Shown here: positions 33,364-42,507 of the stretch, piece after piece
Numbering within the stretch: position 1 is the stretch's first letter
Layout of the letters: each line of letters opens with the position of its first letter
Assembly: GCF_002259485.1 (NCBI RefSeq)
Contig: NZ_NPGA01000020.1
Location: 682,001-746,000 of the forward strand
Source of the DNA: Rhodococcus sp. 14-1411-2a
GTDB lineage: Bacteria > Actinomycetota > Actinomycetes > Mycobacteriales > Mycobacteriaceae
DNA length: 64,000 bases
Direction of reading: 5' to 3'
Notes under the pieces: generated by a model
Seen by the model: the letters and a program-made list of their open reading frames with translations, nothing else
Databases searched by the model: none
Told to the model about the DNA's origin: nothing
Program-made: the position numbers and the translations under genes

Positions 33364-34959
33364 TCAGGACAGGTCGACCAGCTCGATGGTGGACGCGCCG
33401 ACCGCCGATGCGATGCTCGCGCTCAGCTCGTCCGGAACGTCCTTGTCGACGCGCAGCAGAATCGTTGCACCGTCGCCCTCGGAGTCCTGGCTCAGGGCGG
33501 CGGCCTGGATGTCGATGCCGGCATCGCCGAGCAGGGTGCCGATCCGGCCGAGGCTGCCGGGCTGATCCGCGTAGTTGACGATCAGGTTCTTGCCCTCGGC
33601 ACGGAGGTCGAAGTTGCGACCGTTGATGTTGACGATCTTCTCGACCTGCGTGGTGCCGGTCAGCGTGCCCGCGACGTTGAGCACCGAACCGTCGCCGTAG
33701 ACGGCGCGAATGTCGACGACGCTGCGGTGGTTCTCGCTCTCGGAGGCTGTGGTGACCTCGGCGGTGACGCCACGCTCCTCGGCGAGCGAGGGGGCGTTGA
33801 CGAACGTGACCGCGTCCTCGATGACGGCGGAGAAGAGTCCGCGCAGCGCCGAGAGCTTGAGGATCTCGACGTCCTCGGTGGCGAGTTCGCCGCGAACGTC
33901 GACCGACAGCGAGGTGGGAAGTTCGGTGGACAGAGCGCCGAGCAGCACACCCTGCTTGCGCACGATCTCGAGCCACGGGGAGACCTCCTCGCCCACGGCA
34001 CCACCCTTGACGTTGACGGCGTCGGGCACGAATTCGCCTGCGAGAGCGAGCAGTACGGACTTGGCGACATCGGTGCCCGCGCGGTCCTGGGCCTCGGTGG
34101 TCGACGCGCCGAGGTGCGGGGTGACGACGACCTGAGGCAGCTCGAACAGCGGGCTGTCGGTGCACGGCTCGGAGGCGTACACGTCGATTCCCGCGGCGAA
34201 GACGTGGCCGGAGGTGATGGCGTCGGCCAGGGCCTGCTCGTCGACCAGTCCACCGCGAGCGGCGTTGACGACGATGACACCGGGCTTCGTCTTGGCGAGG
34301 GCTTCCTTGCCGATGATTCCCTTGGTCTCCGGGGTCTTCGGCAGGTGAACCGAGAACATGTCGGCACGCTCGAGCAGCTCGTCCAGGCTCACCAGTTCGA
34401 TGCCGAGCTGGGCGGCGCGGGCGGCCGAGACGTAGGGGTCGTAGGCGATGATGTGGGTCTCGAATGCGGCCAGGCGCTGCGCGAACAGCTGACCGATGCG
34501 GCCGAGTCCGACGACGCCGACGGTCTTGCCGAAGATCTCGACACCGTTGAACTTGCTGCGCTTCCACTCGTGCTGACGCAGGGTGGCGTCGGCGGCGGGA
34601 ATCTGGCGCGCGGCCGACAGCAACAGCGTCACCGCATGCTCGGCAGCGGTGTGGATGTTGGAGGTCGGGGCGTTGACGACGAGGACACCGCGCTCGGTGG
34701 CTGCAGGTACGTCGACGTTGTCCAGGCCGACACCGGCGCGGGCGACGATCTTGAGTTTGGTTCCGGCGGCCAGAACCTCTGCGTCGACCGTGGTCGCGGA
34801 ACGCACCAGGATCGCGTCGGCCTCGGGAACCGCGGCGAGCAGCGCGGGGCGATCCGGGCCGTCGACCCAACGGACCTCGACGCCGTCGCCCAATGCCTCG
34901 ACGGTGGACGGCGCAAGTTTGTCGGCGATCAGAACGACAGGACGGCCTGGCTGGCTCAC
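33364..34959 (-). CDS. serA: D-3-phosphoglycerate dehydrogenase (long form)
   Basis: SerA oxidises 3-phosphoglycerate to 3-phosphohydroxypyruvate, the first step of serine synthesis. The 531-residue product is the actinobacterial long form. It has the substrate-binding part (VVLIADKLAPSTVEAL), the Rossmann motif VGVVGLGRIGQLFAQRL, the HLPKTPETKGIIG segment and the active-site PHLGASTTEAQ. It continues with the intervening ASB domain (about 320-450) and a C-terminal ACT domain (RIGTLLGDAGIDIQAAALSQ) that usually gives serine feedback inhibition. The start is GTG 34959 after GGGAG. It lies 185 bp downstream of ilvC. Confidence 0.96.
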   Translation of the reverse strand: MSQPGRPVVLIADKLAPSTVEALGDGVEVRWVDGPDRPALLAAVPEADAILVRSATTVDAEVLAAGTKLKIVARAGVGLDNVDVPAATERGVLVVNAPTSNIHTAAEHAVTLLLSAARQIPAADATLRQHEWKRSKFNGVEIFGKTVGVVGLGRIGQLFAQRLAAFETHIIAYDPYVSAARAAQLGIELVSLDELLERADMFSVHLPKTPETKGIIGKEALAKTKPGVIVVNAARGGLVDEQALADAITSGHVFAAGIDVYASEPCTDSPLFELPQVVVTPHLGASTTEAQDRAGTDVAKSVLLALAGEFVPDAVNVKGGAVGEEVSPWLEIVRKQGVLLGALSTELPTSLSVDVRGELATEDVEILKLSALRGLFSAVIEDAVTFVNAPSLAEERGVTAEVTTASESENHRSVVDIRAVYGDGSVLNVAGTLTGTTQVEKIVNINGRNFDLRAEGKNLIVNYADQPGSLGRIGTLLGDAGIDIQAAALSQDSEGDGATILLRVDKDVPDELSASIASAVGASTIELVDLS

Positions 34960-35075
34960 GTGAAAAACTCCCTATGTCGGTTCGAGACTGTTGTCGATGA
35001 AAATTCGGAGCTGGTGCAGCAGAAACAGTTTAGAGGCCGGAGACGTCGAGCTGCGACGCCACCTGGTGCACGCAC

Positions 35076-35111
35076 CGAAGGGCACCCCTACCGATGCAGG
35101 GGTGCCCTTCG
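35076..35111 (-). terminator. Stem-loop after ilvC
   Basis: CGAAGGGCACCCCT, an 8-nt loop and AGGGGTGCCCTTCG form a perfect 14-bp hairpin 34 bp after the ilvC stop, ending the ilvBNC transcript ahead of serA. Confidence 0.88.
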
Positions 35112-35144
35112 ATCAGCATGCGTGCGAACGTGATTCGATGAGAA

Positions 35145-36158
<1,014 letters not shown>

Positions 36159-36206
36159 TGTTTGTAACCTTTCCTCTTCGATTTCGCTGAAAATCACGTC
36201 CGTCGC

Positions 36207-36710
36207 TCAGCGCGACGCTGTGATCGATTTCGGTCCACGTCCGACGGCAACGACTCCCGACTGAACTATTTCTCGAATTCCATAGGGGTCCAACATCTTC
36301 AACAACGCATCGAGCTTCGAGCGGGTGCCCGTCGCCTCGACCGTCACGGCCTCGGGAGACACGTCGATCACCTTGGCGCGGAACAGGTTCACCGTTTCGA
36401 TGACCTCACTGCGCACACTGGCGTCGGCGCGGACCTTGATCAGCACCAACTCGCGAGCCACCGAGGAGTCGTCGTCCTGCTCGACGATCTTGATGACGTT
36501 GATGAGCTTGTTGAGCTGCTTGGTCACCTGTTCGAGCGGGAATTCGTCGACGGTCACCACGATCGTCATCCGCGAGATCTCGGGAATCTCGGTGCCGCCG
36601 ACGGCAAGCGAGGAGATGTTGAATCCACGGCGCGAGAACAGCGCGGCGACGCGGGCCAGCACACCTGGCTTGTCCTCGACGAGGACGCTGAGGGTATGGC
36701 TCGTGCTCAC
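36207..36710 (-). CDS. ilvN: Acetolactate synthase small (regulatory) subunit
   Basis: IlvN gives valine sensitivity and full activity to IlvB. The 167-residue protein (VSTSHTLSVLVEDKPGVLAR) has an N-terminal ACT domain (GVLARVAALFSRRGFNISSLAVGGTE) and the C-terminal ALS small-subunit domain (ARELVLIKVRAD through MLDPYGIREIVQSGVVAVGRG). GTG 36710 overlaps the ilvB stop by 4 nt (GTGA), showing translational coupling, which helps fix subunit ratio. Confidence 0.96.
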   Translation of the reverse strand: MSTSHTLSVLVEDKPGVLARVAALFSRRGFNISSLAVGGTEIPEISRMTIVVTVDEFPLEQVTKQLNKLINVIKIVEQDDDSSVARELVLIKVRADASVRSEVIETVNLFRAKVIDVSPEAVTVEATGTRSKLDALLKMLDPYGIREIVQSGVVAVGRGPKSITASR

Positions 36711-38662
36711 TTGTCGGTGCCTTTCACGTCGTCGATCTGCGGGTGCGGGGCCTGCTCGCGCTCCATGGCCTCGTCGAGGCCGGGCTCGCTGCCCACGGTC
36801 TCGTCCTCGTCGAACAGCGGACGGATTCCGCGGGCGGCCATGATCTCGTCGTTGCCCGTTCCGGCAGCGACCATCGGCCACACCTGCGCGTCGGCTCCGA
36901 CGATGAAGTCGATGACGACCGGACGATCGTTGATCGCTCGCGCCTGCGCGATCACCGCATCGACGTCCTCTTCCCGCTCGCACCGCAGCCCGACGCAACC
37001 GAGCGCCTCGGCGAGCTTCACGAAATCGGGAATGCGGACGGCACCGTGGGTACCGAGGTTGGTGTTGGAGTAGCGCTCCTCGTAGAACAGGGTCTGCCAC
37101 TGACGGACCATGCCGAGGTTGCCGTTGTTGATGAGCGCGACCTTGATCGGGATGCCCTCGACCGCACAGGTCGCGAGTTCCTGGTTGGTCATCTGGAAAC
37201 AACCGTCACCGTCGATGGCCCACACCTCGGCGTCGGGGAGGCCCCTCTTGGCACCCATTGCGGCCGGGACCGCGTACCCCATCGTGCCGAGGCCACCCGA
37301 GTTGAGCCACGTGCGCGGCTTCTCGTAGTTGATGAACTGCGCGGCCCACATCTGGTGCTGACCGACGCCGGCGCAGTAGATCGCGTCGGGTCCGGCGAAC
37401 TTGCCGACCGAGCTGATGACGAACTCCGGGGACATCGATCCGTCGGCCGGGCGGTCGTAGCTCAGCGGGTAGGTCTTGCGGATGCCGTTCAGGTAGACCC
37501 ACCACTGCTCGAGGTCGAGCGTGGTTCCGGTCGCGCGGTCCGCCCGCAGCGCCTCGATGAGCTCGGTGATGACCTCACGGCAGTCGCCGACGATCGGCAC
37601 GTCCGCGTAGCGGTTCTTGCCGATCTCGGCAGGGTCGATGTCGGCGTGGATGACCTTGGCATCGGGGGCGAAGGACGAGAGCTGACCGGTGACGCGGTCG
37701 TCGAACCGGGCACCGAGCGTGATCAGCAGATCGCTCCGCTGCAACGCGGCCACCGCGGCGACGGTCCCGTGCATACCCGGCATTCCCAGGTTCTGATTGT
37801 GCGAGTCGGGGAACGCGCCGCGAGCCATCAGAGTGGTCACGACCGGAATTCCGGTCAGTTCGGCGAGCTCGAGCAGTTCCGCCGAGGCGTCGGCCTTGAT
37901 GACGCCGCCGCCCACGTACAGCACCGGCTGCTTGGCGTCGGCGATGTAGCGGGCTGCTTCGCGGACCTGCTTGCCGTGCGGCTTGGTGACCGGACGGTAT
38001 CCGGGCAGACGCATCTCCGGCGGCCACGAGAACGTGGTCTGTGCCTGCAGCACGTCCTTGGGGATGTCGACGAGCACGGCACCGGGACGGCCGGAGGAGG
38101 CGATGTAGAAGGCCTCGGCCATGATGCGCGGGATGTCGGCACCGTCGGTGATGAGGAAGTTGTGCTTGGTGACCGGCATCGTGATACCCGAGATGTCGGC
38201 TTCCTGGAAGCCGTCCGTCCCGATCAGACTGCGGGCGACCTGACCGGTGATCGCGACGACCGGAACCGAATCCATCTGAGCGTCGGCGAGTGGGGTCACG
38301 AGGTTGGTCGCGCCGGGACCGGACGTCGCCATGCAGACGCCGACCTTGCCGGTCGCCTGGGCGTAGCCCGTCGCGGCGTGACCGGCACCCTGCTCGTGGC
38401 GCACCAGAATGTGGCGCACCTTCACCGAGTCGAAGAGCGGGTCGTAGACCGGGAGAACCGCGCCACCGGGAATGCCGAATACGGTGTCGACGTCGAGTTC
38501 TTCGAGGGCCCGAACGACCGACTGTGCGCCGGTGACCTTCTCCGGTGCGACGTGGCGTCGCGAACCGTTGGTCGCCGTTTCTGCGGACGGGCTGGTCGAC
38601 GGGCTGGAGGCTGTCCCCGACTTACGGGTCGTGGGCCCTGGGCGTGCGGTTGGTGCGCTCAC
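36707..38662 (-). CDS. ilvB: Acetolactate synthase large (catalytic) subunit
   Basis: IlvB is the thiamine-diphosphate and FAD enzyme that condenses pyruvate with pyruvate or 2-oxobutyrate, the first common step for valine, leucine and isoleucine. Its 651 residues include a Ser/Thr/Pro-rich 40-residue leader, then ARALEELDVDTVFGIPGG-like sequence (VVRALEELDVDTVFGIPGGA), the catalytic Glu in LVRHEQGAGHAATGYA, FAD-domain LGARFDDRVTG and the ThDP/Mg motif DGDGCFQMTNQELATC. ATG 38662 lies downstream of the attenuator at 38711-38744. The operon is ilvB-ilvN-ilvC. Confidence 0.96.
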   Translation of the reverse strand: MSAPTARPGPTTRKSGTASSPSTSPSAETATNGSRRHVAPEKVTGAQSVVRALEELDVDTVFGIPGGAVLPVYDPLFDSVKVRHILVRHEQGAGHAATGYAQATGKVGVCMATSGPGATNLVTPLADAQMDSVPVVAITGQVARSLIGTDGFQEADISGITMPVTKHNFLITDGADIPRIMAEAFYIASSGRPGAVLVDIPKDVLQAQTTFSWPPEMRLPGYRPVTKPHGKQVREAARYIADAKQPVLYVGGGVIKADASAELLELAELTGIPVVTTLMARGAFPDSHNQNLGMPGMHGTVAAVAALQRSDLLITLGARFDDRVTGQLSSFAPDAKVIHADIDPAEIGKNRYADVPIVGDCREVITELIEALRADRATGTTLDLEQWWVYLNGIRKTYPLSYDRPADGSMSPEFVISSVGKFAGPDAIYCAGVGQHQMWAAQFINYEKPRTWLNSGGLGTMGYAVPAAMGAKRGLPDAEVWAIDGDGCFQMTNQELATCAVEGIPIKVALINNGNLGMVRQWQTLFYEERYSNTNLGTHGAVRIPDFVKLAEALGCVGLRCEREEDVDAVIAQARAINDRPVVIDFIVGADAQVWPMVAAGTGNDEIMAARGIRPLFDEDETVGSEPGLDEAMEREQAPHPQIDDVKGTDK

Positions 38663-38710
38663 TGATTGCTTCCTCAGGAATGTGAAATTGCTGGGCGATC
38701 TCTGGGCAAG

Positions 38711-38744
38711 AAAAAACCCCCGTCAGCGTGAGCTGTACGAGGGT
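38711..38744 (-). terminator. Attenuator (rho-independent terminator) of the ilvBNC leader
   Basis: On the minus strand ACCCTCGTACAGC, loop TCAC, GCTGACGGGGGT, then a T-run (38716-38711) form a 12-bp stem with one bulge. It is upstream of the ilvB start, so it must be a conditional terminator. It sits about 30 nt after the leader-peptide stop codon. Confidence 0.9.
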
Positions 38745-38774
38745 GGCGCGTCGATGCGAGTTTGAACAACCGGC

Positions 38775-38822
38775 TCAGGCGTTGACGCGCCGGCCGATTA
38801 CGAGTATCCAATTCCGCTTCAC
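38775..38822 (-). CDS. ilvBNC leader peptide
   Basis: GTG 38822 opens a 15-codon frame encoding (M)KRNWILVIGRRVNA, then TGA. Codons 6-9 are ATA-CTC-GTA-ATC (Ile-Leu-Val-Ile), covering all three end products of the downstream pathway, with a further Val at 13. Position, length and content are those of a ribosome-stalling leader peptide, as known for ilvBNC of Corynebacterium glutamicum. Low charged Ile, Leu or Val tRNA would stall the ribosome here and prevent the terminator 30 nt downstream from forming. A promoter -10 ends 7 nt before the GTG, so translation is probably leaderless. Confidence 0.85.
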   Translation of the reverse strand: MKRNWILVIGRRVNA

Positions 38823-38829
38823 GCGCTCG

Positions 38830-38859
38830 ACGGTAGGCGCGCGCACAGGGAAGAGTCAA
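38830..38859 (-). promoter_or_regulatory. ilvBNC promoter
   Basis: TTGACT (38859-38854) and TACCGT (38835-38830) with an 18-bp spacer on the minus strand. The predicted start coincides with the leader-peptide GTG at 38822 (7 nt after the -10). Confidence 0.75.
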
Positions 38860-38898
38860 ACTCGTCACGACGCAATCCCATTATGTGAGATCGCGTAG

Positions 38899-39462
38899 AT
38901 GCAATGCGAAGATGAATGGGTGTCGTCTTCGCAGCAGTCCGAACCACCTCGGCCATCATCCCACACCGCACCCGAGTCACCGAACGGTGCCGAGGGAGCG
39001 CAACCATCGAGAACCCAGGTCATCCGAGTCCCGCGCCTCGCGCTCCTCGGCGTCGGCCTGCTGCTGTTCGGCACCGGACTGACTGCCGCCAGCTGGCCCG
39101 CGGCCATGGGATGGCTGCTGATCCTGCCGATCGTCGCGGGCATCTGGGTGTTTCGAGTGCGCACGGTCATCTCTCCCGAGGCGATCACGGCTCGACGGTT
39201 CGTGGGTTCGGATGTGATCGCGTGGGAATCGGTGGCGGGTCTGCACTTCCCGGATCGCCGCTGGGCGCGGGTGGTCCTGACCGACAAGAGCGAGAAGTCG
39301 TTGCCGCTCGTGCGTTTCGATCTACTCCCCCAACTCGCTGCGGCCAGCGGGGGCCGCATCACCGATCCCTACGCAGCGGCCGCGGCCGCTGCCGAGGATC
39401 GAGACCGTGCGGAGGCCGAGAACGCCGAGGAAGACGGCGAGCAGGCACCGAAGGAGCAGTAG
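38899..39462 (+). CDS. PH-domain membrane protein (Cfp6-like)
   Basis: The 187-residue protein has a Ser/Pro-rich N-terminus (1-45), two hydrophobic segments (ALLGVGLLLFGTGLTAA and WLLILPIVAGIWVF, about 48-85), then a bacterial PH-like domain (VRTVISPEAITARRFVGSDVIAWESVAGLHFP through LPLVRFDLLP) and an acidic Ala/Glu tail. Position next to ilvB and fold match Rv3004 (low-molecular-weight antigen Cfp6); the function is unknown. ATG 38899 is used; GTG 38920 (VSSSQQSEPP) is also possible. It is divergent from the ilvB leader and its promoter region is only about 40 bp away. Confidence 0.8.
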   Translation: MQCEDEWVSSSQQSEPPRPSSHTAPESPNGAEGAQPSRTQVIRVPRLALLGVGLLLFGTGLTAASWPAAMGWLLILPIVAGIWVFRVRTVISPEAITARRFVGSDVIAWESVAGLHFPDRRWARVVLTDKSEKSLPLVRFDLLPQLAAASGGRITDPYAAAAAAAEDRDRAEAENAEEDGEQAPKEQ

Positions 39463-39522
39463 CGGGCGGCGAGTAATCTCGTCGATGCGAGAAACCGCTG
39501 CAACGAACGAGGACTACGCACT

Positions 39523-41364
39523 ATGCCGCCGCTACGCTCACGGGTCACCACTGTCGGACGCAATGCCGCGGGCGCACGCTCGCTGTGGCGCGCCACCGGA
39601 ATGACCGATTCGGATTTCGGAAAGCCCATCGTCGCCATCGCGAACTCGTACACCCAGTTCGTCCCCGGCCACGTGCACCTGAAGAACGTCGGCGAGATCG
39701 TCGCCGACGCCGTCCGGGCGGCAGGCGGAGTTCCCCGGGAGTTCCACACCATCGCCGTCGACGACGGGATCGCCATGGGCCACGGCGGAATGCTGTACTC
39801 GCTGCCCAGCCGCGAGATCATCGCCGACTCCGTCGAGTACATGGCCAATGCGCACACCGCCGACGCGCTCGTCTGCATATCCAACTGCGACAAGATCACT
39901 CCCGGCATGCTCAATGCGGCAATGCGCCTGAACATCCCCGCCGTGTTCGTCTCCGGTGGACCGATGGAGGCGGGCAAGGCCGTGATCGTCGACGGCGTCG
40001 CGCAGGCACCGACCGACCTGATCACCGCGATCTCCGCCAGCGCCAACGACGCCGTGTCCGAGGCAGGCCTCGACGAGGTCGAGCGCAGCGCGTGCCCCAC
40101 GTGCGGTTCGTGCTCGGGCATGTTCACGGCGAACTCGATGAACTGCCTCACCGAGGCGCTCGGCCTGGCACTGCCCGGCAACGGCTCCACCCTGGCAACT
40201 CATCAGGCCCGTCGAGCACTGTTCACGCGTGCCGGCACCACCATCGTCGAGGCCGCTCTGAAGTACTACCGCGACGAGGACGAATCCGTACTCCCCCGCA
40301 ACATCGCCACTCCGGCCGCGTTCCGCAACGCGATGGCTCTCGACGTGGCGATGGGAGGGTCGACCAACACGGTGCTGCACACCCTCGCCGCCGCACAGGA
40401 GGGCGAGGTCGACTTCGACCTCGACACCATCGATGCCATCAGCCGTAAGGTCCCGTGCCTGTCGAAGGTCTCCCCCAATTCCGATTACCACATGGAAGAC
40501 GTGCACCGCGCAGGCGGAATCCCGGCTCTCCTCGGCGAACTGCGGCGCGCGAACCTGCTCGAAACCGACGTCTCGACCGTGCACACGAAGAGCTTCGACG
40601 AGTGGCTCGACACCTGGGACATCCGATCCGGGAAGGCGTCCGCCGAGGCCGTCGAGTTGTTCCACGCCGCCCCGGGCGGAGTCCGCACCGTCGAACCGTT
40701 CTCCACGGGAAACCGCTGGTCCTCGCTCGACACCGACGCCGCAGGCGGCTGCATCCGCGATCTCGAACATGCCTACACGGTCGAGGGTGGCCTGGTGGTA
40801 CTGCGCGGCAACATCGCCGTCGACGGTGCAATCCTCAAGACCGCAGGCATCGACGAGGACCTGTTCTCCTTCCAGGGTCCGGCACTGGTCGTCGAGTCGC
40901 AGGAAGAAGCCGTCTCGGCCATCCTGCAAAAGAAGATTCAGCCCGGTGACGTGCTGGTCGTTCGCTACGAGGGCCCCAAGGGCGGTCCGGGCATGCAGGA
41001 GATGCTGCACCCGACGGCTTTCCTCAAGGGTGCCGGTCTGGGCAAGGTCTGTGCACTGATCACCGATGGCCGCTTCTCCGGCGGAACGTCGGGACTGTCC
41101 ATCGGACACATTTCCCCCGAGGCCGCTGCCGGCGGTGTGATCGGACTCGTGGAGAACGGCGACCAGGTCCGGATCGACGTCGCGACTCGCACCCTCGAGA
41201 TCCTCGTCGACGAGGAGACCCTCGAGACGCGGCGAGCGAAGATGAACGCGTCCGAACGACCGTGGCAGCCGGTCGACCGTCAGCGCACGGTCACCACCGC
41301 TCTGCGCGCCTACGCGGCGTTGGCGACATCGGCGGACAAGGGTGCAGTTCGCTACGTCCCCTGA
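39523..41364 (+). CDS. ilvD: Dihydroxy-acid dehydratase
   Basis: IlvD dehydrates dihydroxyisovalerate and dihydroxymethylvalerate to the 2-oxo acids that become valine and isoleucine. The 613-residue protein (MPPLRSRVTTVGRNAAGARS) is the long, E. coli/Corynebacterium type, with Fe-S ligand cysteines in SNCDKITPGM (Cys 122) and CPTCGSC (191-197), the GGSTNTVLHTLA motif and the C-terminal DGRFSGGTSGLSIGHISPEA. In M. tuberculosis ilvD lies elsewhere and is of the shorter type as I recall, so its place here beside ilvBNC is a difference. A stem-loop follows the stop. Confidence 0.96.
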   Translation: MPPLRSRVTTVGRNAAGARSLWRATGMTDSDFGKPIVAIANSYTQFVPGHVHLKNVGEIVADAVRAAGGVPREFHTIAVDDGIAMGHGGMLYSLPSREIIADSVEYMANAHTADALVCISNCDKITPGMLNAAMRLNIPAVFVSGGPMEAGKAVIVDGVAQAPTDLITAISASANDAVSEAGLDEVERSACPTCGSCSGMFTANSMNCLTEALGLALPGNGSTLATHQARRALFTRAGTTIVEAALKYYRDEDESVLPRNIATPAAFRNAMALDVAMGGSTNTVLHTLAAAQEGEVDFDLDTIDAISRKVPCLSKVSPNSDYHMEDVHRAGGIPALLGELRRANLLETDVSTVHTKSFDEWLDTWDIRSGKASAEAVELFHAAPGGVRTVEPFSTGNRWSSLDTDAAGGCIRDLEHAYTVEGGLVVLRGNIAVDGAILKTAGIDEDLFSFQGPALVVESQEEAVSAILQKKIQPGDVLVVRYEGPKGGPGMQEMLHPTAFLKGAGLGKVCALITDGRFSGGTSGLSIGHISPEAAAGGVIGLVENGDQVRIDVATRTLEILVDEETLETRRAKMNASERPWQPVDRQRTVTTALRAYAALATSADKGAVRYVP

Positions 41365-41375
41365 GGGTGAAACGC

Positions 41376-41419
41376 ACGTGAGCAGAACGTCGTAGCAGGC
41401 TACGAGGTTCCGCTCACGT
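41376..41419. terminator. Bidirectional terminator between ilvD and doxX
   Basis: ACGTGAGC-AGAACGTCGTAGC pairs with GCTACGAGGTTCCGCTCACGT with small mismatches, between convergent genes. Confidence 0.75.
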
Positions 41420-41439
41420 GGTCTGGAGGGTATCCGGAG

Positions 41440-42414
41440 TCAGCGGACGACGGGGTTGGCCCCGTTGAGGAAGATCCAGATGCACACGCCCGCGGCGATA
41501 CCGACGACGAGTGCGAGGAACGAACCGATCCGCGGCCGGGTGGCCCATCCGCGTCGGCCGTCGAATGCGATCTTGCCCGGGCCCGTGAGGATGATCGCGG
41601 CAGCGGCGAAGCCGAGAACCGTCTCGTACTCCACGCCGCCGGTGCCCGAGAACTGCAGTCCGGGCTCGACGGCTTGCTTGAAGCACCAGGCGTTGATGAT
41701 CGTGGCGAGCACAGCGGCACCTGCCAGTGGTGTTGCCAGACCCAGGATCAGCAGCGCGCCGCCGAGGGTTTCGCCTGCCGCGGCCGCGATCGCGAGGATC
41801 TCCGAGTAGCGGAATCCGGAAGTCTCCAGCAGGTTCTGAAATCCGTCGAGGCCGGGGCCGTTCCACAGTCCCACGAGCTTCTGCAGTCCGTGACCGAGAA
41901 ACACCGCGCCGATGGTGACGCGAAGGATGAACAGGCCCAGGTCGGTGCTGCCGCGGCGCGCGGGAACCTCGACGGTCTCCGTACGAATCTCCGGCTCGGA
42001 CGCGACTGCTGCTGCCGGAGCCGCGGCAGCGGTGGTGCCCAGATACTCGGTGGAGCGATCGGAATAGGCGCTCGACGACGTGTTGTCGGAGGCCGACGGA
42101 CGGTCGGTCGACGAATCGGCGAAGGCGGACGGGCGATATGCCTGCATCTTCTCCGTCGGCTGTGCATCGGCCGAGCGTGCACCGGACGAGGACGAGTGCG
42201 GAAAGTCGAGTTCGTCGTCGGTACGCGGCAGTCGGTCCGAACGCTGAGCGCCGAACGCCGTGGTCGGCGCACCCGAGGTGTCGGTGCGGTCGGACGCAGG
42301 CGTCTCGGAGGTGGAGCGCGAGGGTGGAATCTTCTCGGTGGGGTTGTCGTACGGGCTCTCGGCCGGTTCGTACGGCGTATCCGGCCGGTTGGGGTCGCGC
42401 GGTGTATCGGTCAC
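41440..42414 (-). CDS. DoxX family membrane protein with long disordered N-terminus
   Basis: Residues 1-150 are disordered, rich in Ser, Thr, Pro, Asp and Ala. Residues about 155-324 form a DoxX domain with four hydrophobic segments (GLFILRVTIGAVFLGHGLQKLVG, ILAIAAAAGETLGGALLILGLATPLAGAAVLATIINAW, ETVLGFAAAAIILTGPGK, IGSFLALVVGIAAGVCIWIF). Position matches Rv3005c, which in mycobacteria forms a membrane oxidoreductase complex with SodA and SseA; that partnership is inferred only by synteny. The start is GTG 42414, with a -10-like TAGTGT 6 nt upstream. It is divergent from lppZ. Confidence 0.88.
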   Translation of the reverse strand: MTDTPRDPNRPDTPYEPAESPYDNPTEKIPPSRSTSETPASDRTDTSGAPTTAFGAQRSDRLPRTDDELDFPHSSSSGARSADAQPTEKMQAYRPSAFADSSTDRPSASDNTSSSAYSDRSTEYLGTTAAAAPAAAVASEPEIRTETVEVPARRGSTDLGLFILRVTIGAVFLGHGLQKLVGLWNGPGLDGFQNLLETSGFRYSEILAIAAAAGETLGGALLILGLATPLAGAAVLATIINAWCFKQAVEPGLQFSGTGGVEYETVLGFAAAAIILTGPGKIAFDGRRGWATRPRIGSFLALVVGIAAGVCIWIFLNGANPVVR

Positions 42415-42420
42415 CTCTCC

Positions 42421-42426
42421 ACACTA
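42421..42426 (-). promoter_or_regulatory. Candidate -10 box of a leaderless doxX transcript
   Basis: TAGTGT on the minus strand ends 6 nt before GTG 42414. Confidence 0.45.
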
Positions 42427-42494
42427 GAGCCGATGAGTGCTCCTCACCGACGTTGACGCTCACGGCCGCGTGGCGAGTCTTCCCCGGCGTTCCG

Positions 42495-42500
42495 TACCGT
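42495..42500 (+). promoter_or_regulatory. Candidate -10 box of a leaderless lppZ transcript
   Basis: TACCGT ends 7 nt before ATG 42508; the GAGG just before the ATG is too close to act as an RBS. Confidence 0.45.
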
Positions 42501-42507
42501 TCGAGGT

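Noticed and set aside
38674..38868. A 64-codon frame (MTSLTLPCARAYRR...) as the ilvB leader peptide
   Set aside because: It runs through the terminator, has no run of branched-chain codons, and its start lies upstream of the predicted transcription start. The 15-codon frame at 38775-38822 fits every expectation.
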